The translations under genes and the position numbers were made by a program. Under the pieces are notes generated by a model. That model saw only the letters and a program-made list of their open reading frames with translations. It did no database searches and was not told where the DNA came from. This document shows, one piece after another, positions 49,364 through 57,952 of a stretch of 64,000 nt of DNA; position 1 is the stretch's first letter, and each line of letters begins with the position of its first letter. The DNA is from Streptomyces nymphaeiformis. GTDB taxonomy: Bacteria; Actinomycetota; Actinomycetes; Streptomycetales; Streptomycetaceae. The stretch spans positions 62,001 through 126,000 of the forward strand of contig NZ_JACHJY010000005.1 of the NCBI RefSeq assembly GCF_014203895.1. The letters run 5' to 3'.

Positions 49364-50260
49364 TCAGGCCTGCTCGGCGTCCGCGGCCGGAGCCTCGGCG
49401 GCGGGGGCCTCGGCAGCCGGAGCCTCGGCGGCGGGGGCCTCGGCAGCGGGGGCCTCGGCAGCCGGGGCCTCCTCAGCCTTCTTCTCGCCCTCGAGCAGGT
49501 CGCGCTCCCACTCGGCGAGCGGCTCGCCGGCGGCCTTCTCGCCCGGCTTCGAGTCGCCGGTCGCGGCGCCGGAGCGGGCGATGAGGCCCTCGGCGACGGC
49601 GTCGGCGATCACGCGGGTGAGCAGGGTGACGGAGCGGATCGCGTCGTCGTTGCCCGGGATCTTGTAGTCGACCTCGTCGGGGTCGCAGTTGGTGTCGAGG
49701 ATCGCGACGACCGGGATGTGGAGCTTGCGCGCCTCACCGACGGCGATGTGCTCCTTCTTGGTGTCGACGATCCAGACGGCGCTCGGCACCTTCTGCATCT
49801 CGCGGATACCACCGAGGGTCTTCTCCAGCTTGGCCTTCTCGCGGGAGAGGACCAGGAGCTCCTTCTTGGTGAGACCCGAGGCGGCGACGTCCTCGAAGTC
49901 GATCTGCTCGAGCTCCTTGAGGCGCTGCAGACGCTTGTAGACGGTGGAGAAGTTGGTGAGCATGCCACCGAGCCAACGCTGGTTGACGTACGGCATGCCG
50001 ACACGCGTCGCCTGCTCGGCGATGGCCTCCTGGGCCTGCTTCTTCGTACCGACGAACATGATGGAGCCGCCGTGCGCGACGGTCTCCTTGACGAACTCGT
50101 AGGCGCGGTCGATGTACGACAGCGACTGGAGCAGGTCGATGATGTAGATGCCGTTGCGCTCGGTGAAGATGAAGCGCTTCATCTTCGGGTTCCAGCGACG
50201 GGTCTGGTGACCGAAGTGGACGCCGCTCTCCAGCAGCTCCCGCATCGTGACGACGGCCAT
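49364..50260 (-). CDS. rpsB: 30S ribosomal protein S2
   Basis: A 298-aa S2. The conserved core (GVHFGHQTRRWNPKMKRFIF, NQRWLGGMLTNFSTV, YKIPGNDDAIRS) is full length. The last 45 residues are a low-complexity tail with about six EAPAA repeats, acidic and probably disordered, longer than in many bacteria. ATG 50260 with an AAGGAG-like site. It heads the rpsB-tsf transcript. Confidence 0.96.
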   Translation of the reverse strand: MAVVTMRELLESGVHFGHQTRRWNPKMKRFIFTERNGIYIIDLLQSLSYIDRAYEFVKETVAHGGSIMFVGTKKQAQEAIAEQATRVGMPYVNQRWLGGMLTNFSTVYKRLQRLKELEQIDFEDVAASGLTKKELLVLSREKAKLEKTLGGIREMQKVPSAVWIVDTKKEHIAVGEARKLHIPVVAILDTNCDPDEVDYKIPGNDDAIRSVTLLTRVIADAVAEGLIARSGAATGDSKPGEKAAGEPLAEWERDLLEGEKKAEEAPAAEAPAAEAPAAEAPAAEAPAAEAPAADAEQA

Positions 50261-50516
50261 GGCCGTATCTCCTTGGGTTTCTCGGTTGTGTTCCTGACGC
50301 CCCGGCGCGCCGTGCCACGAAGGACCGAAAGGCGCTGCCGCCCGCCTCTGAGAGCAGGTGGCGGGGCGTGCGAAGTCGACCCGGTGACCCGAGTCGCCAT
50401 AGGAAGTGTACGGGACCCCGGGAGCGCTGGGTGACGGCGCTGTCCACAACCGGCGAGTAATCCACGGATACCGCCCGTGACCCACCCGATCCGGACGCCC
50501 GGGGGAGCCTTCCCCC
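50261..50516. promoter_or_regulatory. Divergent leader region between rpsB and the M23-type gene
   Basis: This 256-bp spacer must hold the rpsB promoter and leader. On the minus strand TACACT (50405-50410) is a plausible -10, giving a leader of about 140 nt with GC-rich folding potential. No c-di-AMP or other recognised riboswitch motif was found for the plus-strand peptidase gene. Confidence 0.35.
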
Positions 50517-51029
50517 ATGCACCTGAACCTGATCCCTCTGCTCCTGACCCTGGCCCTCGCGTGGCCGGGCCCGCCGGTCCCCGTGTGGCCGGCGGGCCCA
50601 CCCCCGGCCCTCGTGTGGCCGGTGAGTCCGTCCCCGCCGGAGATCCTCCGCGGCTGGCAGCCCCCGCCCGGCCCGTACGCCGCCGGCCACCGCGGCGTGG
50701 ACCTCGCCGCGCCCCCGGGCACCCCGGTGCTCGCCCCGGCCGCGGGCACGGTCACGTTCGCGGGCCCGGTGGGCGGCCGCGGCGCCGTCACCCTCACCCT
50801 CCCGGACACGGGCACTCCCCCGCTCCGCACGACCTTCACCCCGGTGACCCCACTGGTACCGCCCGGCACCGTGGTCACACCGGGCACCCCGATCGCCGAG
50901 GTCACGGCCGGCACCCACTGCCCGAGATCCTGCCTCCACTGGGGCCTGCTCAGGGGGGAGGAGTACCTGAACCCACTCCTCCTGACGAGAAGGGCCCCGT
51001 CACGACTGCTCCCCCTCGACGACGACTGA
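50517..51029 (+). CDS. Secreted M23-family peptidase-like protein
   Basis: A 170-aa protein with an N-terminal signal sequence (MHLNLIPLLLTLALAWPG), a Pro-rich linker and an M23/LytM barrel with HRGVDLAAPPGTPVLAPAAG. The second metal/catalytic motif, usually HxH in HLHWG, is CLHWG, so one His is Cys. This may be conserved among relatives beside rpsB; if so the protein could be a regulatory, non-catalytic M23 domain. ATG 50517. It ends 7 bp before a long G tract. Confidence 0.8.
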   Translation: MHLNLIPLLLTLALAWPGPPVPVWPAGPPPALVWPVSPSPPEILRGWQPPPGPYAAGHRGVDLAAPPGTPVLAPAAGTVTFAGPVGGRGAVTLTLPDTGTPPLRTTFTPVTPLVPPGTVVTPGTPIAEVTAGTHCPRSCLHWGLLRGEEYLNPLLLTRRAPSRLLPLDDD

Positions 51030-51036
51030 GACCAAA

Positions 51037-51094
51037 GGGGAGGGAGGGGGGCGGGGGGGGAGGGGAGGGGGCGGGGGGCGGGGGGGGCGGGGGG
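51037..51094 (+). repeat. 58-nt G tract, strong G-quadruplex potential
   Basis: Of 58 bases, 50 are G, arranged in nine runs of 3-8 G broken by single A or C. It lies between the stops of the convergent M23-type and TetR genes. On the + transcript it could fold into a very stable G-quadruplex; on the other strand it is a C tract. A terminator or fork/polymerase barrier is possible. Confidence 0.9.
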
Positions 51095-51106
51095 TGCTCC
51101 TTCAGG

Positions 51107-51697
51107 TCAGGTCTGGGGACCTGCCACTCCGTGGAGGGCCATCGTGACCGCCGCCTCGGCGATGGTCGCGGGGTCCTCGGCCGCGCCGAGTTCGATGCGG
51201 CGGACTGCGGCGTCGACGACGCCCTGGAGGAGCATGGCGCCCAGGCGGGGCTGGGGCTGGCCGAGGGCGGCGAGGGCTTCGACGATCATGGCGACGAGGC
51301 CGCCGTGGGCCGCGCGGATCTTCTCGCGGGCGCCGTCGTCCAGCTCGCTCGCCGAGATGGCGACGACCGCCCGGTGGCGCCGGTCCCCGACGAGGTCCAG
51401 CTGCGTGCGGACGTACGCCTCGACCTTGCCGCGCGGCGTCTCGGCGCCGGCCATGGCGGCCTCGACCTCGGCGGCCCAGACGGGGAAGTCGACGGCGCAC
51501 AGCTCTTCCACGACGGCGGCGCGCGACCGGAAGTACTCGTAGACCGACGAGCGGGCCAGGCCCGTGCGCTCGGCGAGGGCGGGGAAGGTCAGCGCGTCCG
51601 TACCCCCCTCGGAGAGCAGGGAACGCGCGGCGTCCAGGAGGGCGCCGCGCTGCATCGTCCGGTGCTCGGCCACCGAGGCCGCTCGAATCCTGGGCAC
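51107..51697 (-). CDS. TetR-family transcriptional regulator
   Basis: A 196-aa regulator. The N-terminal helix-turn-helix is LLDAARSLLSEGGTDALTFP with TGLARSSVYEYFRSRAAVVE. The ligand-binding C-terminal half has no recognisable effector signature. GTG 51697 lies 29 bp after the whiG stop on the same strand, so it may be co-transcribed with whiG. Its targets are unknown. Confidence 0.9.
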   Translation of the reverse strand: MPRIRAASVAEHRTMQRGALLDAARSLLSEGGTDALTFPALAERTGLARSSVYEYFRSRAAVVEELCAVDFPVWAAEVEAAMAGAETPRGKVEAYVRTQLDLVGDRRHRAVVAISASELDDGAREKIRAAHGGLVAMIVEALAALGQPQPRLGAMLLQGVVDAAVRRIELGAAEDPATIAEAAVTMALHGVAGPQT

Positions 51698-51726
51698 GGC
51701 TCCACTCTACGACCGGCCCGCAAGGG

Positions 51727-52563
51727 TCAGCGGCCGACGTCGGCCAGCTTGGCGCGGAGCTGGAGGACGGACTTGGTGTGGATCTGGCTGACACGGCTCT
51801 CGGTGACCCCGAGGACGTGGCCGATCTCGGCGAGGGTCAGGCCCTCGTAGTAGTAGAGCGTGACGACGGTCTTCTCCCGCTCGGGGAGCGTGTTGATGGC
51901 GCGGGCGAGCAGCCGGCGCAGCTCGCGGTCCTCGGCGACCTCGACGGGGTTGTCGGCGGCGGTGTCCTCGAGGGTGTCCATGAGGGAGAGCCGGTCTCCG
52001 CCCTCGCCCCCGACGTGCAGCAGCTCCTCCAGGGCGACCACGTTCGCCAGGGACAACTGGCTGAAGACCGCGTGCAGTTCCTCCAGGGTGATATCCATCT
52101 CCGCGGCGACCTCGCTCTCGGAGGGGGTCCGGCGGAGCTGGGCTTCGAGGGTGGCGTAGGCGCGCTCGACGTTGCGGGCCTTCTGCCGGACGGAGCGCGG
52201 GATCCAGTCCAGGGCGCGGAGTTCGTCGATCATGGCGCCGCGGATGCGGGTGATGGCGTACGTCTCGAACTTGATCGCCCGCTCGACGTCGAACTTCTCG
52301 ATGGCGTCGATGAGGCCGAAGACCCCGGAGGAGACGAAGTCGGCCTGTTCCACGTTGGACGGCAGCCCCACGCTGACCCGTCCGGCCACGTACTTGACGA
52401 GCGGCGAGTAGTGCAGGATCAGCTGCTCCCGCAGCCGCTCGTCGCCGGTGTCCTTGTACGAGCGCCACAGCTCGTCGAGTGAGGTCGGTGCGGCCGGTCG
52501 CACGGTGCCCCGGGCTGCTGGGGGCACCGCAGCGCGGTCAGACCCGGAGGTGTGCTGGGGCAT
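51727..52563 (-). CDS. whiG: Sporulation sigma factor WhiG
   Basis: A 278-aa FliA-like sigma-28 factor that starts sporulation septation in aerial hyphae. Regions 2.1-2.4 (YSPLVKYVAGRVSVGLPSNV, GVFGLIDAIEKFDVERAIKF, YAITRIRGAMIDELRALDW), region 3 and region 4 (LTLAEIGHVLGVTESRVSQ) are complete. ATG 52563. WhiG is held by anti-sigma RsiG with c-di-GMP in characterised species; its direct targets include whiH and whiI. No target genes are in the window. Confidence 0.95.
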   Translation of the reverse strand: MPQHTSGSDRAAVPPAARGTVRPAAPTSLDELWRSYKDTGDERLREQLILHYSPLVKYVAGRVSVGLPSNVEQADFVSSGVFGLIDAIEKFDVERAIKFETYAITRIRGAMIDELRALDWIPRSVRQKARNVERAYATLEAQLRRTPSESEVAAEMDITLEELHAVFSQLSLANVVALEELLHVGGEGGDRLSLMDTLEDTAADNPVEVAEDRELRRLLARAINTLPEREKTVVTLYYYEGLTLAEIGHVLGVTESRVSQIHTKSVLQLRAKLADVGR

Positions 52564-52814
52564 GCGTTGCCTTGAGCCGTTCTGCTGTCGGGTGTGTCGG
52601 AGTGGGTGTCCTGATGGGTGTCCTGGAGGGAATCCTGGTGAGCGTAGCGTGAGTGCACCGTCGCGGTGCGCGAACATCGGTGGATCGCGCCGCTGCGAGT
52701 GGACGCCGTCGACCACGTCTTCGAACCGGGGCCGCGGCGCGTGTCGGCCCCTCGGGCGCGGCCGAGAGGACTCGGTTGTTCATCGCCTTCACCCTTTCAC
52801 CCGAATGCTCCAGG
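52564..52814. other. 251-bp spacer between dprA and whiG, no gene seen
   Basis: I see no convincing ORF or RNA gene. Near 52603-52635 a GTGTCCTG-like octamer is repeated two to three times upstream of the whiG start. The region must hold the whiG promoter, but no element is clear. Confidence 0.4.
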
Positions 52815-54029
52815 TCAAGTACCGCCTCGCCGCGCGTTCGACGCTTCTGTCGCGGTGTTCGTCAACCTCCAGCCCTCCCCGTGCCGCTCGACGAAGCCGA
52901 GCGAGTGGAGTTCGTACAGCTTGGCGAGGGTGTCGTCGGGGGTGGTCCCGGCGCGGCGGGCGATGACGGTGGCGGGGGTGGGGCCGCGGGCGGGGAGCGC
53001 TTCGAGGATGTGCGCGGTGGCGGGGGCGAGGAGGTCGCGGGGCAGGACGGGGCCCCGGCGGGCCGGGGCGAGCCGGCCGATCTCGCCGATGAGCTCGATG
53101 ATCTCGTCGGCGTCGGTGACGAGGGTGGCGTCGCCGCGCAGGAGTTCGTGAACGCCGGCGGAGAGTGCGCTGGTCACGGGGCCTGGCACGCCCATGGTGT
53201 GGCGGCCGAGCCGGGCGGCGGCGCGGGCGGTGACGAGGGAGCCGCTGCGGTGCTGGGCCTCGACGACGACCGTTCCTCTGGTGAGGGCGGCGATGACGCG
53301 GTTGCGGAGGATGAAGCGGCTGGGTGTGGGGTGGCTGTCGGGTGGCAACTCGCCGACGACGAGGCCCTGTTCCGCGACGCGTCGGATGAGCCGGTCGTGG
53401 CCGCGGGGGTAGGGGGTGTCGACGCCGCAGGCGAGGACGGCGACGGTGGCGCCGTCGGCGGCGAGGGCGCCCCGGTGGGCGGCGCCGTCGATGCCGTAGG
53501 CGGCTCCGGAGACGACGACCCAGCCCTGTCGGCTGAGGCCGGTGGCGAGGTCGGCGGCGGTGTGGGCGCCGTACGGGGTGCAGGCGCGGGCGCCGACGAG
53601 GGCGACGGAGCGCAGGGCCCAGGTGCGCAGGTCGGCGGGGCCTCTGACCCAGAGTCCGATCGGACGGGCGTCGCCGAGGTCGTCGAGTTGACGGGGCCAT
53701 TCGCTGTCGCCGGGGACGAGGAAGCGGCCGCCGAGGCGCTGGACGGTGTCGAGGTCGTCGCCGGGGCGGGCGGCGGCGGCGCGTTGTCGCCAGGAGGCGA
53801 CGCGTTTGGCGCTCGTGCCGGGGAAGGGGGAGGTGTCCTCCCCGGCGTCCCCGGCGTGCCGGGTGCTCCCGGTGCTCCCGGTGTCGAGGAGGCGGTCGAG
53901 GAAACCGATGGCGCCGTACCGGCGGAGCCAGCGGCCGGCGTGTTCGTCTCCGGGTTCGACGGCGCGGCTGAGGGCGGCGCGGGCCAGGCGCTCGTCGCCG
54001 GGGGCGGTCGGGGCGGGCGTGGTGGTCAT
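52815..54029 (-). CDS. dprA: DNA-processing protein DprA
   Basis: A 404-aa protein of the DprA/Smf family, which loads RecA on incoming single-stranded DNA. The Rossmann-like core has VALVGARACTPYGAHTAADLA, VVSGAAYGIDGAAHRGAL and a late SGSLVTARAAARLGR. The C-terminus is a winged helix (TPATVIARRAGTTPDDTLAKL). ATG 54029 overlaps the stop of the ComM-like gene. It follows the usual yraN-comM-dprA order. Confidence 0.92.
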   Translation of the reverse strand: MTTTPAPTAPGDERLARAALSRAVEPGDEHAGRWLRRYGAIGFLDRLLDTGSTGSTRHAGDAGEDTSPFPGTSAKRVASWRQRAAAARPGDDLDTVQRLGGRFLVPGDSEWPRQLDDLGDARPIGLWVRGPADLRTWALRSVALVGARACTPYGAHTAADLATGLSRQGWVVVSGAAYGIDGAAHRGALAADGATVAVLACGVDTPYPRGHDRLIRRVAEQGLVVGELPPDSHPTPSRFILRNRVIAALTRGTVVVEAQHRSGSLVTARAAARLGRHTMGVPGPVTSALSAGVHELLRGDATLVTDADEIIELIGEIGRLAPARRGPVLPRDLLAPATAHILEALPARGPTPATVIARRAGTTPDDTLAKLYELHSLGFVERHGEGWRLTNTATEASNARRGGT

Positions 54030-55639
54030 GCGGGCTCCCCCGCTCCGACGGGCACGCCGCGGGCGACGCCGGTGCGTAGTTCGAGGGCGAGGCCGATGTC
54101 CTGGCTTTCGGGCCGGTCGTGTCCGTTCAGGTCGGCCACGGTCCAGGCGACGCGGAGCACGCGGTCGAGGCCTCGGGCGGTGAGCAGTCCGCGCTCGACG
54201 TCGCGTTCGGCGTCGGCCAGGGCTCCGGGTGCGGCGAGGTAGCGGGTGCGGAGCTGGTGCCCGGGGATCTCGCTGTTCACCCTCCAGGGGGTGCCGGCGA
54301 GGCGCGCGGCGGCCCTGGCGCGGGCTTTGTGGACCCGGGCGGCGACGGCGGCGGTGGTCTCGCCCCGGCCGCCCTGTCCGATGAGGTCGGCGCGGGTGAC
54401 GGGTTCGACCTCGACGCGGAGGTCGACGCGGTCGAGCAGGGGTCCGGAGAGTCGTGCCTGGTAGCGGCGGATGAGGGAGGCGGGGCATTCGCAGCCCGCG
54501 CCGTACAGCGTGTGGCGGCCGCAGGGGCAGGGGTTGGCGGCGAGGGCGAGGAGGAAGCGGGCGGGGAGGCGGACGACGCCGGCGGCGCGGGCGATGACGA
54601 CGTGCCCGGATTCGAGGGGCTGGCGGAGGGCGTCGAGGGCCTTGCCGGAGAACTCCGGCGCCTCGTCCAGGAACAGGACCCCTCGGTGGGCCAGGGAGAC
54701 GGCGCCGGGCTTGGGGAGGCCGTTCCCGCCGCCGACGAGGGACTGCATGGTGGCGGAGTGGTGGGGTGCGCAGTAGGGGGCGCGGTGGACGAGGGGTTCG
54801 CCGGGCGGGAGGATCCCGGCGACGGAGTGGACGGCGGTGACCTCCAGGGATTCCTGCCGGGTGAGGGGCGGGAGGATGCCGGGCAGGCGCTCGGCCAGCA
54901 TGGTCTTGCCGGCGCCCGGCGGGCCGGAGAGGAGCAGGTGGTGGCTGCCCGCGGCGGCGACCTCCAGGGCGAGGCGGGCCCGGTGCTGTCCGGCGACGTC
55001 GGCGAGGTCGGGTCCTTCGAGGGGGTCGGCGGCGAGTCCGGTGCCGATGCCGGCGCCGGGGACGAGGAGTCCGGCGAGCATGGCGTCGGGTCGGCCTTCC
55101 TCGCAGGGTTCCTCGTCGGGGACGGGTTCGTCGGTGAGGACCGCGATCAGTTGGCGGAGCGTGCGGACGCCGAGGACGGAGACGCCGGGGACGAGCGAGG
55201 CCTCTCCGGCGGTCTGTTCGGGGACGACGACCTGGCTGTATCCGGCTTCGGCGGCGGCGAGGACGGCGGGCAGGACTCCGCGGACGGGCCGGACGCGCCC
55301 GTCGAGGCCGAGTTCTCCGATGAGGACGAGGTCGGCGATGGTGCGGGGGTCGATCCGCTCGGCGGCTCCGAGGACGGCAGCCGCGACGGCCAGGTCGAAT
55401 CCACTGCCGCCCTTCGGGACGGAGGCCGGGCTGAGGCCGACGGTCAGCTTCCTCTGGGGCCATTCGGCGCCGGAGTTGACGACGGCGGCGCGGACCCGGT
55501 CGCGGCTCTCGCTGAGGCTCTTGTCGGGGAGGCCGACGAGGGTGAAGGCGGCGACGCCCGGTTCGAGGTCGGCCTGGACCTCGACGACGACGCCTTCGAC
55601 GCCGACGAGGGCGACGGAGCAGGTGCGGGCGAATCCCAT
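54026..55639 (-). CDS. comM: YifB/ComM-family Mg-chelatase-like AAA+ ATPase
   Basis: A 537-aa helicase-like ATPase. The N-terminal Lon-like domain (VGLPDKSLSESRDRVRAAV) precedes the AAA+ core with Walker A GPPGAGKTMLAERLPGILP, Walker B LFLDEAPEF and a zinc knuckle, CPCGRHTLYGAGCECPAS. ComM promotes branch migration during natural transformation in gamma-proteobacteria. ATG 55639 overlaps the yraN stop and its own stop overlaps dprA, making a tight three-gene unit. Confidence 0.91.
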   Translation of the reverse strand: MGFARTCSVALVGVEGVVVEVQADLEPGVAAFTLVGLPDKSLSESRDRVRAAVVNSGAEWPQRKLTVGLSPASVPKGGSGFDLAVAAAVLGAAERIDPRTIADLVLIGELGLDGRVRPVRGVLPAVLAAAEAGYSQVVVPEQTAGEASLVPGVSVLGVRTLRQLIAVLTDEPVPDEEPCEEGRPDAMLAGLLVPGAGIGTGLAADPLEGPDLADVAGQHRARLALEVAAAGSHHLLLSGPPGAGKTMLAERLPGILPPLTRQESLEVTAVHSVAGILPPGEPLVHRAPYCAPHHSATMQSLVGGGNGLPKPGAVSLAHRGVLFLDEAPEFSGKALDALRQPLESGHVVIARAAGVVRLPARFLLALAANPCPCGRHTLYGAGCECPASLIRRYQARLSGPLLDRVDLRVEVEPVTRADLIGQGGRGETTAAVAARVHKARARAAARLAGTPWRVNSEIPGHQLRTRYLAAPGALADAERDVERGLLTARGLDRVLRVAWTVADLNGHDRPESQDIGLALELRTGVARGVPVGAGEPA

Positions 55640-56004
55640 CAGGCCACCCCCTGGGCGTGGGTGAGGACGGGGGCGCCCTTGCGCGGCAGGACGATGCCGA
55701 CGAGGTCGATGCGGACGCCGCCGGCGGGGGCAGGGGTGTCGTTGCGGTCGAGCCAGCAGGCGGCGAGGCGGCGGAGCCGCTCGGCCTTGCGGGGTGTGAC
55801 GGCGGCCATCGGGTGTTCGTAGGCGCCGTCGCGCCGGGTCTTGACCTCGCAGATGACGAGGGTGTCGCCGTCGCGGGCGACGATGTCGATCTCGCCGGTC
55901 CGGCCGCAGCGCCAGTTGCGGGCGAGGATGTGCATGCCGGTCGCGGTGAGCCGGCGGGTCGCCAGCTCCTCCCCGTACCGTCCGAGTGCTTGGGTCCTGT
56001 TCAT
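55639..56004 (-). CDS. YraN/UPF0102 endonuclease-like protein
   Basis: A 121-aa protein of the UPF0102 family with a nuclease-like fold: LGRYGEELATRRL, RTGEIDIVARDGDTLVICEVKTR (the E, D and E-x-K of a PD-(D/E)xK site), then the basic RKAERLRRLA. ATG 56004 opens the yraN-comM-dprA unit. Activity is unproven. Confidence 0.9.
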   Translation of the reverse strand: MNRTQALGRYGEELATRRLTATGMHILARNWRCGRTGEIDIVARDGDTLVICEVKTRRDGAYEHPMAAVTPRKAERLRRLAACWLDRNDTPAPAGGVRIDLVGIVLPRKGAPVLTHAQGVA

Positions 56005-56138
56005 GCGGTACCACCTCCGTCACCGACTGTGACGGAGTGCGGCGGACCGCGTGCGGCGCTGTGGACGGCCTGGAGGCTGTGGAGAACGCCGTCACCCTTG
56101 CGGGTGATTTCCGCGGGTGTGGCGCGGGAGCGGCGGCC

Positions 56139-56447
56139 TCAGCTGCCGGGGAGTTCGAGGTCGCTCTTGTTGAGCTCCTCGATGTTCACGTCCTTGAAGG
56201 TCAGGACCCGGACCTGCTTGACGAACCTGGCGGGCCGGTACATGTCCCAGACCCAGGCGTCGGCCATGCTGACCTCGAAGAACACCTCGCCCTGCACCGA
56301 GTGCACCTGCATCTCGTAGTCGTTGGTGAGGTAGAAGCGGCGCTCGGTCTCGATCACGTATTTGAACAGCCCGACGACGTCGCGGTACTCCCGGTAGAGC
56401 TTCAGCTCCATCTCGGTCTCGTACTTCTCGAGGTCCTCGGCGCTCAT
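56139..56447 (-). CDS. DUF2469 protein
   Basis: A 102-aa acidic protein highly characteristic of actinobacteria: MSAEDLEKYETEMELKLYRE, VVGLFKYVIETERRFYL, NDYEMQVHSVQGEVFFEVSM. ATG 56447 follows GAAGGGGAAC. Function unknown. It is found in this neighbourhood (between the signal-peptidase cluster and yraN) in related genomes. Confidence 0.9.
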   Translation of the reverse strand: MSAEDLEKYETEMELKLYREYRDVVGLFKYVIETERRFYLTNDYEMQVHSVQGEVFFEVSMADAWVWDMYRPARFVKQVRVLTFKDVNIEELNKSDLELPGS

Positions 56448-56502
56448 GGCATGTTCCCCTTCAGCCGTGCGTCCCCCTATTGTGCGCCAGTCGTACGCGC
56501 CC

Positions 56503-57114
56503 CTAAACGATTTCCGGGGCGAGAACCACCGGTGCACTCGGAGGTCCCTCGTCGAGCAGCGTGCGCAGCAGCTCGGCGAGCCTGGTCGGGTACACCGTCT
56601 CATGGGCCGCCGACAGTTCGGCGGAGGTCCACCATCTCAGTCCCTCGATACTGCGGGTCTCCAGCTCCGTGAGGGCCTGCGGCCCGGGTGCGGCCCCGGT
56701 TCCGCGGGTGCGGGCCAGGTAGTACCACTCGTCCTGGTCGTAGCGGCGCCCGTCGAAGGGGAAGGAGCAGTACCGCTTCCAGAGCACGGGGCCGAGGTCG
56801 ACCTCGGTGATGCCGGTCTCCTCCGCGAGCTCGCGGAGCGCCGCCTCCTCCCGGGTCTCGTCGCCCTCCAGGCCACCGCCGGGGGTGAACCACCAGGTGT
56901 CGTCGGGGTCCTCGGGCTCGTAGCCGTGCAGGAGCAGGACACGGTCGTCGGGGTCGAGCAGCACGACCCGCGCGACCCGCCGCCGCACGGTCGCGTCCCC
57001 CGGCTCGGAACCCGGATCCGGCAGGGGCCCGGCGCCCATCGCGGAACCCGGATCCGGCAGGGACCCGGCGCCCGGCGCGGGCCCCGAAGCCCCCGCGTTC
57101 GCCATGTCCGTCAT
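56503..57114 (-). CDS. NUDIX hydrolase
   Basis: A 203-aa protein with an intact Nudix box (GGGLEGDETREEAALRELAE then ETGI), which hydrolyses nucleoside diphosphate derivatives. The first 45 residues are Gly/Pro-rich with two LPDPGS repeats, absent from core Nudix enzymes. ATG 57114 overlaps the sipZ stop by 4 bp, a link described for the sip cluster in Streptomyces, where sipZ heads a short operon. Confidence 0.88.
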   Translation of the reverse strand: MTDMANAGASGPAPGAGSLPDPGSAMGAGPLPDPGSEPGDATVRRRVARVVLLDPDDRVLLLHGYEPEDPDDTWWFTPGGGLEGDETREEAALRELAEETGITEVDLGPVLWKRYCSFPFDGRRYDQDEWYYLARTRGTGAAPGPQALTELETRSIEGLRWWTSAELSAAHETVYPTRLAELLRTLLDEGPPSAPVVLAPEIV

Positions 57115-57878
57115 GCCTCCACCTTCTCCCTCGTGCCCTGCCTCGGCCCCTCGGACGGGCGGCGGGTCAGGAGGCGTGCCACCGGACCGTACGCGGACCC
57201 CAGGAGGATCAGCGCGGTGCCGGCCGCGATCGCCGTGAGGAGCGCCTCGAACGGTCCCGGCCGCGAGCTGCCGCCCGGCAGGCCGGCGAAGCCCGTGGCG
57301 GGCTCCAGAAGGCCCTTGGCGGGCCACACGACGGCGTCGACCCTGCCCACGACCATGGAGCGGGGCACGGAGCCCTGTCCGGCGTCCTCCAGGTGCGTAC
57401 GGGAGTCGAGCGAGACGTTCCGGTCGTCGCCGAGGAGGAAGAGGCTGTCCTTGGGGACGGTCACGGAGAACTCCCGGCCCGAGGCGACGATCCGGCCGTC
57501 GGCGCCGGGCCCCAGGTACGGCTCGACGACGGGCGTGCCGTTCACGGTGAGCCGCCCGTTCCGGTCGCAGCAGGCGACGGTGTCGCCGCCGACGCCGGCG
57601 ACCCGCTTGACCATGGGCGAGGCGCCCCAGAGGGGGTCCTTGAAGACGACGACGTCACCGCGCCGCACCTCGTCCCCGTCGATCCGCTCGGCGAGGATCT
57701 TGGACCCGACGTCGATGGTCGGGGTCATGGAGTCGGTGGGGACGGTGAACGGCTGGTAGAGCACGGCTCCCCAGACGAAGCCGCCGAGGAAGAGCACACA
57801 GCCGACGGCCACGGCCAGCCCCGACAGCACGCTGCCGAGGCGGCCGTGGCCGCCCTTGGTCCGTATGGTTCCGCTCAT
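57111..57878 (-). CDS. sipZ: Type I signal peptidase SipZ
   Basis: A 255-aa membrane serine protease that removes Sec/Tat signal peptides. One N-terminal helix precedes the catalytic Ser in VPTDSMTPTI; the general-base Lys is in MVKRVAGVGGDTV; GDDRNVSLDSR is box E. A second hydrophobic helix near the C-terminus (ALLTAIAAGTALILLGSAYG) is a Streptomyces feature. ATG 57878. Last of four tandem paralogues. Confidence 0.93.
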   Translation of the reverse strand: MSGTIRTKGGHGRLGSVLSGLAVAVGCVLFLGGFVWGAVLYQPFTVPTDSMTPTIDVGSKILAERIDGDEVRRGDVVVFKDPLWGASPMVKRVAGVGGDTVACCDRNGRLTVNGTPVVEPYLGPGADGRIVASGREFSVTVPKDSLFLLGDDRNVSLDSRTHLEDAGQGSVPRSMVVGRVDAVVWPAKGLLEPATGFAGLPGGSSRPGPFEALLTAIAAGTALILLGSAYGPVARLLTRRPSEGPRQGTREKVEA

Positions 57879-57952
57879 GTGCGCACCCCGCAGGTCTGTC
57901 GGCGGACCGCAGGTCTCTCGACGGCCCGGGACGGCACCCTACCCGCGGGTCG

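Noticed and set aside
50261..50516. c-di-AMP (ydaO-type) riboswitch before the M23-type gene
   Set aside because: Such switches precede some actinobacterial wall hydrolases, but I could not find the conserved core here.
52564..52814. Missing recombinase or relic of a mobile element between dprA and whiG
   Set aside because: From memory this interval is much longer in S. coelicolor, but here no repeat, relic or att-like duplication supports an excision, unlike at cdsA.
56980..57095. Functional repeat in the NUDIX N-terminus
   Set aside because: Two short LPDPGS-type repeats look like ordinary slippage in a disordered, Gly/Pro-rich tail.
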